Shown in pieces: positions 8,583 through 16,787 of a stretch of 64,000 nucleotides of DNA. This stretch comes from JADGNZ01 sp963715895 (lineage in GTDB: Bacteria; Acidobacteriota; Thermoanaerobaculia; Gp7-AA8), in contig OY970284.1 of NCBI GenBank assembly GCA_963715895.1, positions 4,154,001 through 4,218,000 on the forward strand, read 5' to 3'. The position numbers and the translations under genes were made by a program. Under the pieces are notes generated by a model. It was not told where the DNA came from. It worked only from the letters and a program-made list of their open reading frames with translations, and made no database searches. How positions within the stretch are numbered: the first letter of the stretch is position 1; the number at the start of each line of letters is the position of its first letter.

Positions 8583-9134
8583 TTACGCCGTCGGACTGCC
8601 ATCCGTTCCGGACCCTTCCGGCTCCGGTTGTTCCACCGCCGGCGACCCGGATGCCTGCGGCTTCTTCCGCCGGCTGAATCTCTTCAACCGCTTGATCTCC
8701 TGCACGTGCGGCACGAGGATGGCGTTGGCGGGATCGCGCGCCAATTGCGAACCGATGGTGTAGGCCTGCGCGGCGATGAGGTCGACGCGCAGGCGGCGGA
8801 TGAGGTTGGCGCCGGTGACGCCGTTCAGCATCTTCCGCAGTTCATCCTCCACCGCCGTCCAGCGGTTGGCCTCGTCATCCAACGCACGCACTCCCTCGGC
8901 CGGCTGGCCGACGGCCTGCGAGACGTTGTCGAGAGCGCCGATGACGTTGATCGAGGCCTGCAGGATTGGATTGGGGGTGCGTATGCGTCCACGCAGCGCT
9001 TTTCGCTGCGCGGCCGTCAGCGGCGTCACTTCCCCCATCCGCATGCTTATGGCACGCAGCTGATCAACGATCGCCTCGGGGGGAAGGATGTCCGCGGGGG
9101 CAGCCGGATTCGTGGTCTTGTCATTCGTGCTCAT
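8583..9134 (-). CDS. Conserved hypothetical protein, helical
   Basis: 183 aa, unrecognised. Clear start: AAGGAG eight bases before the ATG. No signal peptide. The middle (residues 20-140) is predicted mostly helical, with PLTAAQRKALRGRIR and regularly spaced hydrophobic residues. The C-terminus (150-183) is a basic patch (RRKK) followed by a disordered Pro/Ser/Glu tail. It lies directly downstream of the 21-bp-period array, whose nearest unit ends about 60 bp before this start, so the array could be its upstream region. Function unknown. Confidence 0.7.
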   Translation of the reverse strand: MSTNDKTTNPAAPADILPPEAIVDQLRAISMRMGEVTPLTAAQRKALRGRIRTPNPILQASINVIGALDNVSQAVGQPAEGVRALDDEANRWTAVEDELRKMLNGVTGANLIRRLRVDLIAAQAYTIGSQLARDPANAILVPHVQEIKRLKRFSRRKKPQASGSPAVEQPEPEGSGTDGSPTA

Positions 9135-9192
9135 GTCGTTTCTCCTTGGACTGGAGTGGTTTCGCCAGCCTCTCGAGAGTGGGAGCCGGGCG

Positions 9193-9595
9193 CCGGGAGC
9201 TGCGGGTTTGATATCAGAGGGGTGCCGCCGATGTCAAGAGAGTGCCGGCTGCATGCCGGAGCACGCCGGCTTGATATCGGAGGATTCCGGCTAACTGTCG
9301 GAGTACGCCGGCCCTATCCACGTTAGCTCCGGCTTAGTGCCGGAGACCGCCGGCCTGCTAACCCAATCTACCGGCTCAGTTCCGGTTTAGTCCGGCTTAA
9401 GACCGGAATACGCCGGTTAATTATCGCAGGAATCCGGCTAAATACCGGCTAACACCGGCTAAGTACCGGAATAAGCCGGCTGAAAACCGGATATCTCCGG
9501 CATAAGGCCGGAGATATCCGACTTAACAACGGCGGCTTTCGGCTTAAGGCCGGGTGACGCCGGCTTACGGCCGGACAGCGGGCGCTCGATGCCGG
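9193..9595. repeat. Helically phased CCGG array, 21-bp period
   Basis: CCGG, or a one-base variant, recurs at 9245, 9256, 9266, 9277, 9287, 9298, 9308 and so on to 9592, with steps alternating 11 and 10 bp. The phase holds from 9193 to 9592 (399 bp, 38 steps of 10.5 bp). I count 26 exact CCGG sites among 39 phase positions, with most of the rest one base off. The intervening text is diverged but AT-leaning (TTAA, CTAA, ATAT). Reading frames through it contain TAA stops, so it is unlikely to be coding now. Confidence 0.85.
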
Positions 9596-9739
9596 CCATG
9601 TGAGTCGCTGGCTGGCCAGCGCTACTCCGTTGAATACGCCTCTGGTGACGGGGTCGCCTCGTGCGGGCGTTCCGGTCGCGCACGACCGCCCACCCGCGGA
9701 TGGATCGCGTGAGCGGACGTACGGCGGGTTCCATGCTGG

Positions 9740-9788
9740 GGGTTCTTCGCGTCGCTCAGAATGACATCCGCGTCATCTGCGGATGATG
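9740..9788. repeat. Degenerate family E and G repeat fragments
   Basis: GGTTCTTCGCGTCGCTCAG...ATGACA is a reverse-oriented family E unit. Next to it, CATCCGCGTCATCTGCGGATG is a family G palindrome. The 9596-9792 gap otherwise shows nothing I can identify. Confidence 0.55.
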
Positions 9789-9792
9789 CCTC

Positions 9793-11202
9793 TCATCGCG
9801 GCCGCCGCTCCAGCACGATCCCCAGCCTCTGCATCTTCCGATACAGCGCCTGGCGCGAGACACCCAGCGCCTTCGCCGCGTCCGACACGTTCCCCCCGCC
9901 GGTGCGCAGGAGCGATTCGATCTGCTCCTTCTCCCCGTGAACGGGAACCGCGGCGCGGACGCCGTCGGTGGCCAGGCCGAGGTCGGCGGCGGATAAAACG
10001 TCGCTCGATGCCGTCACCGTCGCGCGCTGGATACGGTTCTGCAGCTCGCGGATGTTGCCCGGCCAGTCGTAAACGACCAGCGCGTCGCGCGCGTCGTCGC
10101 TGAGGCGCCAGGCGCGGCCGGAGCGCTTGCGCGCGGCGGCGAGGAACGACTCGGCGATCGGCAGCACGTCGTCGCGGCGGTCGCGAAGCGGCGGGATGTG
10201 GATCTCGATGACGTTCAGGCGGAAGAAGAGATCCTGGCGGAACCGACCGTCGCGGACGGCCTGGCCGAGGTCGGCGTTCGTGGCGCATAAGAGGCGGACG
10301 TCGACGTGGCGCGTATCGCTGCTGCCGAGGCGCTCGAACTCGCCGTTCTGCAGGACGCGCAGCAGCTTCGTCTGGCCGGCGGATGACAGGTTCCCGATCT
10401 CGTCGAGAAAGAGCGTGCCGCCGTTGGCGGTCTCGAACCTGCCGATCCTCAGCCGTTTCGCCCCCGTGAATGCCCCCGCCTCGGCGCCAAAGAGCTCGCT
10501 CTCGAGCAGCTCGTCGGGAAGAGCGGCGGCGTTCACTTTGACGAACGGCATCTTCTTTCGCATCGAATTCGACTGAATCAGCTCGGCGACCTTCTCTTTG
10601 CCCGCTCCGTTCGCGCCGGTGATCAGCACCGGCACGTCGGCCGCGGCCACTTGCAACGCCAGCGTAATGACGCGATGCATGGCCGCGCTCTCATAGACGA
10701 TGCCGCGCAGATCGAAGCTCGACGCCAGCGCGGAGCGGGCCCGGCGCACCTCGCGCTCCCCGCGGCGGTCGCTCAGCGAATTGGCAACGATCGCCAGCAG
10801 CTTGGCGTCGTTCCACGGTTTGGCGAGGTAGTCGACCGCCCCTTCCTTCACCATCTGAACTGCTGTTTCGAGTGACGTCCAGGCCGTGAGGAGGACGATC
10901 GGCATCCCCGGATCGATCTTGCGGACGGCTCGAAACAGCGCCAGCCCCTGCTCTCCGCCGGTCGCGCCCGGCGTGAAGTTCATGTCCTGCACGACCAGGT
11001 CCGCGTCGCCGCGCCGGATGACATCCTCGGCATCCGCCGGGGTGGAGACGGCGATGGCGTCGATGCCGTGGATGTCGAACAGCAGCAACAGCGCCCTGGC
11101 CACCGCCGGCTGATCCTCGACGATCAGGACCGTGCCGTCGATCCGGTCGTGTCCCTGCGTCGAAGTCATGTTCAGCGCCTGCGGTTGCTCCGTTCCGATC
11201 AA
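9793..11202 (-). CDS. Sigma-54-dependent NtrC-family response regulator
   Basis: 469 aa. Receiver domain (residues 20-140; phospho-acceptor in DLVVQDMNF, LLTAW, LAKPW), AAA+ domain with Walker A GANGAGKE, the sigma-54 contact loop GAFTGA and Walker B GGTLFLDEIGNL, then a Fis-type helix-turn-helix (NVSDAAKALGVSRQALYRK). It should remodel RNA polymerase carrying sigma-54. It is the last gene of the export operon, starting directly after the permease stop. The TTG at 11202 has GGAG at good spacing; ATG 11169 is the alternative. The sigma-54 promoter at the head of the operon makes autoregulation likely. Confidence 0.93.
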   Translation of the reverse strand: MIGTEQPQALNMTSTQGHDRIDGTVLIVEDQPAVARALLLLFDIHGIDAIAVSTPADAEDVIRRGDADLVVQDMNFTPGATGGEQGLALFRAVRKIDPGMPIVLLTAWTSLETAVQMVKEGAVDYLAKPWNDAKLLAIVANSLSDRRGEREVRRARSALASSFDLRGIVYESAAMHRVITLALQVAAADVPVLITGANGAGKEKVAELIQSNSMRKKMPFVKVNAAALPDELLESELFGAEAGAFTGAKRLRIGRFETANGGTLFLDEIGNLSSAGQTKLLRVLQNGEFERLGSSDTRHVDVRLLCATNADLGQAVRDGRFRQDLFFRLNVIEIHIPPLRDRRDDVLPIAESFLAAARKRSGRAWRLSDDARDALVVYDWPGNIRELQNRIQRATVTASSDVLSAADLGLATDGVRAAVPVHGEKEQIESLLRTGGGNVSDAAKALGVSRQALYRKMQRLGIVLERRPR

Positions 11203-12405
11203 TTATGCTCCGCGCGTGGCGATGACCGGCGAGAAGCGCGTGGCGCGCATGGCCGGAATCAGCGTTGCGATGATCCCCTGCAGCCAGAGCAGCACGATGG
11301 CCACGGCGAGGTAGCGCCAATCGAGCTTCGCGCCGCTCGTCTTCGTCACCAGCAGGATGTTCAATCCATACGCGGCGGCGACGCCGAGAATCAGGCCGGC
11401 ATTCGTCACGATCCAGTTTTCCAGGAGGAAGTAACGGAGAACGGCCCCTTTGGTTGCACCGAGGGCCCGGCGGGTGCCGATCTGCTTGCGCCGTTCGGTC
11501 ACGGAGAAGGCCGTCACGCCGACGATGCCGAGGCCGGTGACGAGCACGATCAGGGCGATGACCATCGACATCGCGCCGCGCACGATCCTCCCCTGGGTGA
11601 AGTAGGTGTCCTTGATCTCGTCGATGGTCTTCATCTGGATGTTGCGGCCGTTATTGGCCTGCAGCATCCGTTTCTCCATCAGCGGAACGACCTGCGCCAT
11701 CGTCCCCGGTTTGACCCGGACGAGATACGTCGACCCTCTGCTGGATACGTGGCCGGCGTACATCACCGCATACTCGTGGATCGGCCATCCGTACGGGTTG
11801 TAGAAGGGATCGAACACACCGACGACGTTGACGACTGTGTTGTCTGAGTCGATGAGCTGCCTGCCGACGGCGCTCTGTCCTTTGAACACCAGTTTCTCGA
11901 GATCGCGCGAAATGACGGCGGGGTTCGGCGCCTTCGAATTCGGATCGTCGTCGATATCGGTGTCGCGCAGCGGACGGCCCGACACGAGATGGACGCCGAG
12001 CGCATCGAGGATGCCGGGGGTGTTGTAGTACATCTGCGTGCGGAACTTGCTGCCATCACCGCCGCCGGCCGACACCTCGCCGGAGCTTCCGCCTCCCTGC
12101 CACGGCAGGAAGTTCGTGTTGGCCACGGCCACGACGCCAGGGATGGCCTGGATCGCCCGCAGGTCGGAGTTGACGACGGAGATCCGGTACGGCAGCTCCT
12201 TGAACGCCGGCGCGAACGGCTTGGTGCGCACCCAGACGATGTTGTCATCGTCGAAGCCGGAGCGTTTCAGCATCTTCTCCCCTTCGTCGCGGATCATGGT
12301 GATGGCGTTCGTCACCACGGCCAGGGTGATGGCGATCTGCACGACGATGAGCAGAAAGCGGACTTTGTTGCGCTTCAGGGCACGGATGATCGGTCCAAAT
12401 TCCAT
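11203..12405 (-). CDS. ABC transporter permease, FtsX/MacB type (second)
   Basis: 400 aa from ATG 12405, preceded by GAGGAG. One N-terminal membrane helix (FLLIVVQIAITLAVVTNAI), a MacB-like periplasmic domain (residues 50-270), then three C-terminal helices with the FtsX signature ERRKQIGTRRALGATKGAVLRYFLLENW. With the neighbouring permease it would form a heterodimeric mechanotransmission transporter driven by the ATPase at 13744-14454. The gap to the previous gene is 13 bp. The exported substrate is unknown. Confidence 0.9.
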   Translation of the reverse strand: MEFGPIIRALKRNKVRFLLIVVQIAITLAVVTNAITMIRDEGEKMLKRSGFDDDNIVWVRTKPFAPAFKELPYRISVVNSDLRAIQAIPGVVAVANTNFLPWQGGGSSGEVSAGGGDGSKFRTQMYYNTPGILDALGVHLVSGRPLRDTDIDDDPNSKAPNPAVISRDLEKLVFKGQSAVGRQLIDSDNTVVNVVGVFDPFYNPYGWPIHEYAVMYAGHVSSRGSTYLVRVKPGTMAQVVPLMEKRMLQANNGRNIQMKTIDEIKDTYFTQGRIVRGAMSMVIALIVLVTGLGIVGVTAFSVTERRKQIGTRRALGATKGAVLRYFLLENWIVTNAGLILGVAAAYGLNILLVTKTSGAKLDWRYLAVAIVLLWLQGIIATLIPAMRATRFSPVIATRGA

Positions 12406-12418
12406 GGTCGTCTCCTCG

Positions 12419-13735
12419 TCAGATCTTGAGTTGCACGGCCGGCTGCACGGAACAGATCCGCCATGCCGGATAGAGGCCGGCCAGCAGGCCGGCACCGAGA
12501 GAGAGGAACAGCGCCGCCACGATCATCTCGCCGTCCAGGGCGATGTTCGAGGTCGCCGAGATCAGCTTGCCGATCAGCCGCATGGCGCCGATCGACAGCA
12601 GCATGCCGATCAAGCCGCCGGCCAGTCCCACCAGCTCGCATTCGGTGATGTGCTGCAGGAAGACGTCGATGCGCGTCGCCCCGAGCGCCCGCCGTACCGA
12701 CACCTCCGGCGCGCGCGCCAGGAACTTGCCCAGCAGCAGGCCGGTGAGGTTCAGCGCGCAGATGCCCAGGAAGAGAATCGAGATCGCTGCCATGGCATTG
12801 ACCTGCGGCGTGATCACGCCGAACTCGTTCATCAGGTCGTAGAGGGAGGTGACGCGATTGGCCAGCGGCCGCTCGAAACGGCCATGTTTCTTCTCCTCCA
12901 GGACGTAGCCGTCGACGAAGCGGTGGTACTGCGCCGCATCCGCCGGCGAGCGCAGCTCCACCCATAACTGCACCCAGTCGACGTCGGAGTTGAGAAAGTC
13001 CTCGAAGGTGTTGCCGGCCGACTTCCAGCCGTCGCTGTTGCCGTTGGTGCGGATCTTCATCGCCGGTGTCAGCGAGAACGGCAGATAGAACGGTTCCGGT
13101 TCACTGATGAAGTTTCCAGTCAGGTCGTACATCCGGATGAAGGGACGCCACGGCTTCAGCACGCCGACCACCGTGAACTCGCGGTCTTCGATGCGCACGC
13201 GCTTCCCGACGGAGTTGGCCCCGCCGAAGAGCTTCTGATTCATGGCGTCGTCGATGACGACGACCTGTTCGGCCTTCGCGTCCGCCCGCTTGTCCCACGG
13301 TCCGCCGTACGCGAAGGGAACATCGAACATCGGGAAGAAATCGGTGAAGCAGAGCCGGATCATTTCGGTCGACGGGCGGCCGACCCTGGGGTCCGGATAG
13401 ACGGTCATCTGCGCTCGGAATGCCGCGGTCTGATGCACCGGCGCATTCGAGCGCATGAGGGCCATGGCATCGCGGTAGCTGATCTGCGGCGGGATGGTCG
13501 CCCCCGAGTTGCCCTGGGCGGCCGGATACGGCGAGTGCGGATCCCAGTTGTCCATGCGCACGTAGAACAGCTTGTCGCTCTTTCCGGGAAGAGGATCGCG
13601 CGCGAACATGTGCCGGACGGTGGTGAAGGTCGTCGAGGCGCAGATGCCGAGGGCGATGCCGCCGATGATGACCGCCGTCAGGACCGGATTGCGGCGGAGA
13701 CTCTTGATGGCGATGCGAACGTTATAGAGCAGCAT
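12419..13735 (-). CDS. ABC transporter permease, FtsX/MacB type (first)
   Basis: 438 aa from ATG 13735. N-terminal helix (NPVLTAVIIGGIALGICAS), a MacB_PCD periplasmic domain (residues 50-290, 'VVVIDDAMNQKLFGGANSVGKRV'), three C-terminal helices and the conserved VRRALGATRIDVFLQHI. Paralogous to the next gene but with a different periplasmic domain. Spacing to the ATPase gene (8 bp) and the next permease (13 bp) indicates one mRNA. Confidence 0.9.
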   Translation of the reverse strand: MLLYNVRIAIKSLRRNPVLTAVIIGGIALGICASTTFTTVRHMFARDPLPGKSDKLFYVRMDNWDPHSPYPAAQGNSGATIPPQISYRDAMALMRSNAPVHQTAAFRAQMTVYPDPRVGRPSTEMIRLCFTDFFPMFDVPFAYGGPWDKRADAKAEQVVVIDDAMNQKLFGGANSVGKRVRIEDREFTVVGVLKPWRPFIRMYDLTGNFISEPEPFYLPFSLTPAMKIRTNGNSDGWKSAGNTFEDFLNSDVDWVQLWVELRSPADAAQYHRFVDGYVLEEKKHGRFERPLANRVTSLYDLMNEFGVITPQVNAMAAISILFLGICALNLTGLLLGKFLARAPEVSVRRALGATRIDVFLQHITECELVGLAGGLIGMLLSIGAMRLIGKLISATSNIALDGEMIVAALFLSLGAGLLAGLYPAWRICSVQPAVQLKI

Positions 13736-13743
13736 CGTCGTCC

Positions 13744-14454
13744 TCACTTCGCCGACTTCAGCGCGCCGCCGAAAAGCGCCGGCGGACGGTCGACGTCGAT
13801 CACCCGTCCGTCGAACAGATGGATCTCGCGCGATGCCCGGGCCGCGCATTCGGGGCTGTGCGTGACCATGACGATAGTCGTGCCGCGCTGGTTGATCTCA
13901 TCGAGCAGATCCATGATCTCGCGCGCCATCAGCGAGTCGAGGTTCCCGGTCGGCTCGTCGGCCAGGATCAGCTTCGGATCGGCCGCCAGCACGCGGGCGA
14001 TGGCCACCCGCTGCTGCTGCCCGCCCGACATCTGCGACGGCAGGTGATGCAGCCGCGAGGAGAGGCCGACCATCTCCGCCGCCTTTTCGATACGCGCCTT
14101 CCGCTCCCCAGCCGGCAAGCCGCGGTAGCGCAGCGGGACGTCGACGTTGTCGAAGAGGTCGAGATCGGGGATCAGGTTGAAGCTCTGAAAGATGAAGCCG
14201 ATCTTTTGATTGCGGATGTGCGACATCTCGCGGTCGGAGAGCCGGCTGACGTCTTTGTCGTCGAGCTCGTAGACGCCGCCGTCGAAGACGTCCAGCAGTC
14301 CGGCCACGTTGAGAAACGTCGTCTTGCCAGATCCCGAGGGACCCATGATGGCCACGAACTCGCCTGCTCCGACCTCGAGCGAGAAATCCTCCAGGGCGTG
14401 TGTCTCCACGAGCTCGGTCCGGTAAATCTTCCGTATGTTCTTCATGCAAAGCAT
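13744..14454 (-). CDS. ABC transporter ATP-binding protein, MacB/LolD type
   Basis: 236 aa from ATG 14454 with AGGAG upstream. Complete nucleotide-binding domain: Walker A GPSGSGKTT, Q-loop IFQSFNLIPDL, signature MSGGQQQR, Walker B LILADEPTGNLD, H-loop VTHSPE. It powers the two FtsX-type permeases that follow. The family (LolD/MacB) exports or extracts lipids, peptides or drugs; the adaptor encoded upstream favours efflux across the cell envelope. Confidence 0.95.
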   Translation of the reverse strand: MLCMKNIRKIYRTELVETHALEDFSLEVGAGEFVAIMGPSGSGKTTFLNVAGLLDVFDGGVYELDDKDVSRLSDREMSHIRNQKIGFIFQSFNLIPDLDLFDNVDVPLRYRGLPAGERKARIEKAAEMVGLSSRLHHLPSQMSGGQQQRVAIARVLAADPKLILADEPTGNLDSLMAREIMDLLDEINQRGTTIVMVTHSPECAARASREIHLFDGRVIDVDRPPALFGGALKSAK

Positions 14455-14468
14455 CGATCTGTCTCCTG

Positions 14469-15719
14469 TCACCGCAGAATGAGTGAGTTGACGTTGCCGA
14501 ACGGCGAGGTGTCCGAGAGGATCACGCGATCCCCCTCGCGCAACCCGCTGACGATTTCCACTTCGGAAGCTCCGACGGATCCGAGGGTGATGGCCCGCCG
14601 GGTGGCCATGCCGCCGTCGACGACGTAGGCGCTTCTCCCTCCGCTGGCCTCCACGAACGCTCCGCGGGGGAGCTTGAGCACGTTCTTCTTCGATTCGAAG
14701 ACCAGCCGCGCGCTGACACGCTGGTTCTGCCGCAGCCCCTCCGGCCACTGCTGGTCCGGCACCGCCCGCGCCGTGATCTGGTTGCCGACGATCTCCGGCG
14801 AGACCGCGGTGATGTGCGCCGCATGCTCGCCGTTTCCGTATCCGATCATCAGCGGCGTCCCGATCTTCACATCCGACGCGTACTCCTCGGGGATGGTGAT
14901 CTCGAGCTCGAGTGAGGAGAGGTTGATGACGGTGAGGATGGCCTGGTTCGCGGCGACGGGATCGTGCTCGTTGACGGTGATGGCCGCCACCATCCCGTCA
15001 AACGGCGCGCGGATGGTGAGGTCCTCGAACCGTTTCTGCGTCTCGTCCGTGGCTGTCTGCTGCCGGTCGACCTGCAGCTTCCGGCTGCGCACGTCGAAGT
15101 CGACCGTGTCGTGGTTCAGCCCGATCTCCCGCTGCGCCTGCGCCAGTTCCAGCTCGGCGACATGAACGTCGTCCTGCGCCCGCTCGTAATCGGGTCCACT
15201 GAGCAGACCATCCTGCCGCAGCAGCTCCGCGCGATGCAGCCCGCGTTTCGCCGCATCCAGCCGAACCTGCGCCAAAGCAGCCGCCTGGCGAAGCCGCGCA
15301 TCCGATTGCGCCCCGACGATCCTGCCGCGGTCGAAGTCGGTCCGGAACGACAGGAGTTGCGCTTTCGACTGCTCCAGCGCGCTCCGCAATTCCGGACTGT
15401 CGACGATGGCCAGGACATCATCCTTGCGCACCACGCTCCCCGCCTTGGTCCGCAATGTGACGACACCCTGCGCCGGACTGATGAGCGTCGGATGCAACGC
15501 CGCCACGACCCGCCCCTGCACGGAGATGTCCCGCACCAGATCGCCGCGCACGACGACGCCGAAGGCGAGCGTCGACGCATCCACGGCCCGATCCCCCCGC
15601 GCCCACCGCCGCATCGCCGGAAACGTAAACGCCAACGCCACGAGGACCGCCAGGATCACGCCCCCCGCGATCATCCTGGCCCGCGTAAACCCCGACCCGG
15701 GCGCGACCACGCGGTCCAT
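14469..15719 (-). CDS. HlyD/RND-type periplasmic adaptor protein
   Basis: 416 aa. One membrane helix (MIAGGVILAVLVALAFTF), a barrel-sandwich/lipoyl region (residues 55-110 and 245-290), an alpha-helical hairpin (110-240, 'LRSALEQSKAQLLSF...ERAQDDVHVAELELAQAQREI') and a C-terminal beta-barrel. It would link the inner-membrane transporter to an outer-membrane channel; no TolC gene lies in the window. The frame is open upstream, but the sigma-54 promoter overlaps that extension. A transcript starting near 15744 leaves ATG 15719 (25-nt leader) as the best start. Confidence 0.88.
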   Translation of the reverse strand: MDRVVAPGSGFTRARMIAGGVILAVLVALAFTFPAMRRWARGDRAVDASTLAFGVVVRGDLVRDISVQGRVVAALHPTLISPAQGVVTLRTKAGSVVRKDDVLAIVDSPELRSALEQSKAQLLSFRTDFDRGRIVGAQSDARLRQAAALAQVRLDAAKRGLHRAELLRQDGLLSGPDYERAQDDVHVAELELAQAQREIGLNHDTVDFDVRSRKLQVDRQQTATDETQKRFEDLTIRAPFDGMVAAITVNEHDPVAANQAILTVINLSSLELEITIPEEYASDVKIGTPLMIGYGNGEHAAHITAVSPEIVGNQITARAVPDQQWPEGLRQNQRVSARLVFESKKNVLKLPRGAFVEASGGRSAYVVDGGMATRRAITLGSVGASEVEIVSGLREGDRVILSDTSPFGNVNSLILR

Positions 15720-15755
15720 GGAGGATGTGTTTTCAATCATTCTGAGCGCTGTAGC

Positions 15756-15770
15756 GCAACCGAGGTGCCA
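15756..15770 (-). promoter_or_regulatory. Sigma-54 (-24/-12) promoter of the export operon
   Basis: On the minus strand the sequence is TGGCACCTCGGTTGC: exact TGGCAC, five-base spacer, exact TTGC. The GG lies near -24 and the GC at -12 of a predicted start at about 15744, immediately before the adaptor gene. The operon's own last gene encodes a sigma-54 activator. Confidence 0.85.
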
Positions 15771-15814
15771 TGAGGCATGTGATTGATTCTTCGACAGTTC
15801 GGCGGATTTCATGT

Positions 15815-15860
15815 TGTCCGCGCAGTGTCCGATGGGACAGTTGTCCGCGGACAAGTGTCC
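15815..15860. promoter_or_regulatory. Alternating TGTCC/GGACA half-sites, likely activator binding sites
   Basis: Plus-strand half-sites: TGTCC at 15815, 15826, 15842 and 15856; GGACA at 15835 and 15849. They form overlapping palindromes such as TGTCC-GC-GGACA (15842-15853) and GGACA-AG-TGTCC (15849-15860), with starts 7 bp apart in the core. They lie 45-90 bp upstream of the -24 element, where NtrC-family activators bind. The link to the operon's own regulator is inference. Confidence 0.65.
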
Positions 15861-15878
15861 GGCATCCAGCCAAGCAAA

Positions 15879-16006
15879 ACGTAGGTCGGACTCTTAGTCC
15901 GACCGGTACTTGGGAGGAGGTGGTTTGAAACCGCGTCAGTCGAGAAAGGGATTCAACCTACCGCCGCGCAGTACCGGTCGGACTAGAGAGTCCGACCTAC
16001 GTTTGG
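15879..16006. repeat. Dispersed inverted repeat, family B (copy 2)
   Basis: GTAGGTCGGACTCTTAGTCC and GTACCGGTCGGACTAGAGAG arms in inverted orientation around about 50 bp. The same arms occur at 4546-4656. It lies between the divergent export operon and the PilZ-like gene. Confidence 0.85.
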
Positions 16007-16073
16007 CCTTGCGCAATCCTCGATTCAAGCGCGCAGCGCCGAGCGCTGCAACGGTAGAATCTCAGCGCCGGAC

Positions 16074-16787
16074 ATGATCGTCACCCGCACCGCCTCCGCC
16101 GCCTTCACCGCCGAGTTCGAGAGTGAGGAGGAACTGCGCGAGGAACAGCGCACGAACCTGTCGATGGGAGGCCTTCGTCTCACGACCTCCGAGACCGTCG
16201 CACTCAACGCCACCCTCCTGGTGACGCTGCGCGGTCCCTGGGGCGGCGAATCATTCGCCCGCTCCACGGTCGTAGCCATTCTCCCGGAAGGGATCGCCCT
16301 CTCCATCGACGGAAACCCGGACGAACACTTCGCCCGCCTGATGGCCCGTCCTGCCGACGATTCGGCGGAGGAGAGCATCGAGAAGAAGCAGAACATCTGG
16401 GACCGCGTCCGCGCCCTCTCGCAGATGGAGAAGATCCTCCTGGCGGTGAAAGCCGACCGCACCGAGCGCGCCCTGCTGCTCCAGGACAACGACCCCCGCG
16501 TCCTCCTCTCGATCCTCCGCAATCCCCGCCTCACCGTCGACGAGGTGGCCCGCCTGGCCAAATCATCCTTCCTCAATTTCCAGATCGCCGACGTGATCAT
16601 CAAGACCACCCAATGGATGTCCAGCCTCGACGTCCGCCTCGGCCTGATCCACAACGCCAAGACCCCTCCCGCCTACGCCCTCCGCATCCTGCCGACGCTG
16701 CCGGAGTCGGAGGTCCGTTCGATTGCACGGGCGGGATCGAACATGCAGCTCAAGACGGCGGCGCTGCGGCAGTTGCAGGGACGTTAG
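16074..16787 (+). CDS. PilZ-like N-terminal domain with helical C-terminal domain
   Basis: 237 aa. Residues 1-90 resemble a PilZ domain (REEQRTNLSMGGLRL and a beta-barrel pattern), which in this family can bind cyclic di-GMP; the match is partial. Residues 105-237 form repeated helices (LLLQDNDPRVLLSILRNPRL, VDEVARLAKSSFLNFQIADV) reminiscent of HEAT-type repeats. No membrane segment. Its end overlaps the convergent toxin gene by four bases. Probably a signalling adaptor; the partner is unknown. Confidence 0.7.
   Translation: MIVTRTASAAFTAEFESEEELREEQRTNLSMGGLRLTTSETVALNATLLVTLRGPWGGESFARSTVVAILPEGIALSIDGNPDEHFARLMARPADDSAEESIEKKQNIWDRVRALSQMEKILLAVKADRTERALLLQDNDPRVLLSILRNPRLTVDEVARLAKSSFLNFQIADVIIKTTQWMSSLDVRLGLIHNAKTPPAYALRILPTLPESEVRSIARAGSNMQLKTAALRQLQGR

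Noticed and set aside
9088..9294. Plus-strand frame with AGLISE/MPEHAG heptads entering the CCGG array
   Set aside because: Only two or three heptads before a stop and no ribosome-binding site; the array phase continues far beyond the stop, so the DNA period rather than the peptide is the persistent feature.
9193..9595. CRISPR array
   Set aside because: No long identical direct repeats separated by unique spacers, unit length too short and no cas genes nearby.
9459..9734. Minus-strand frame with ISGxxPx heptads in the CCGG array
   Set aside because: Covers only about a third of the array, begins in unrelated repeats and has no ribosome-binding site; treated as translation of the 21-bp period.
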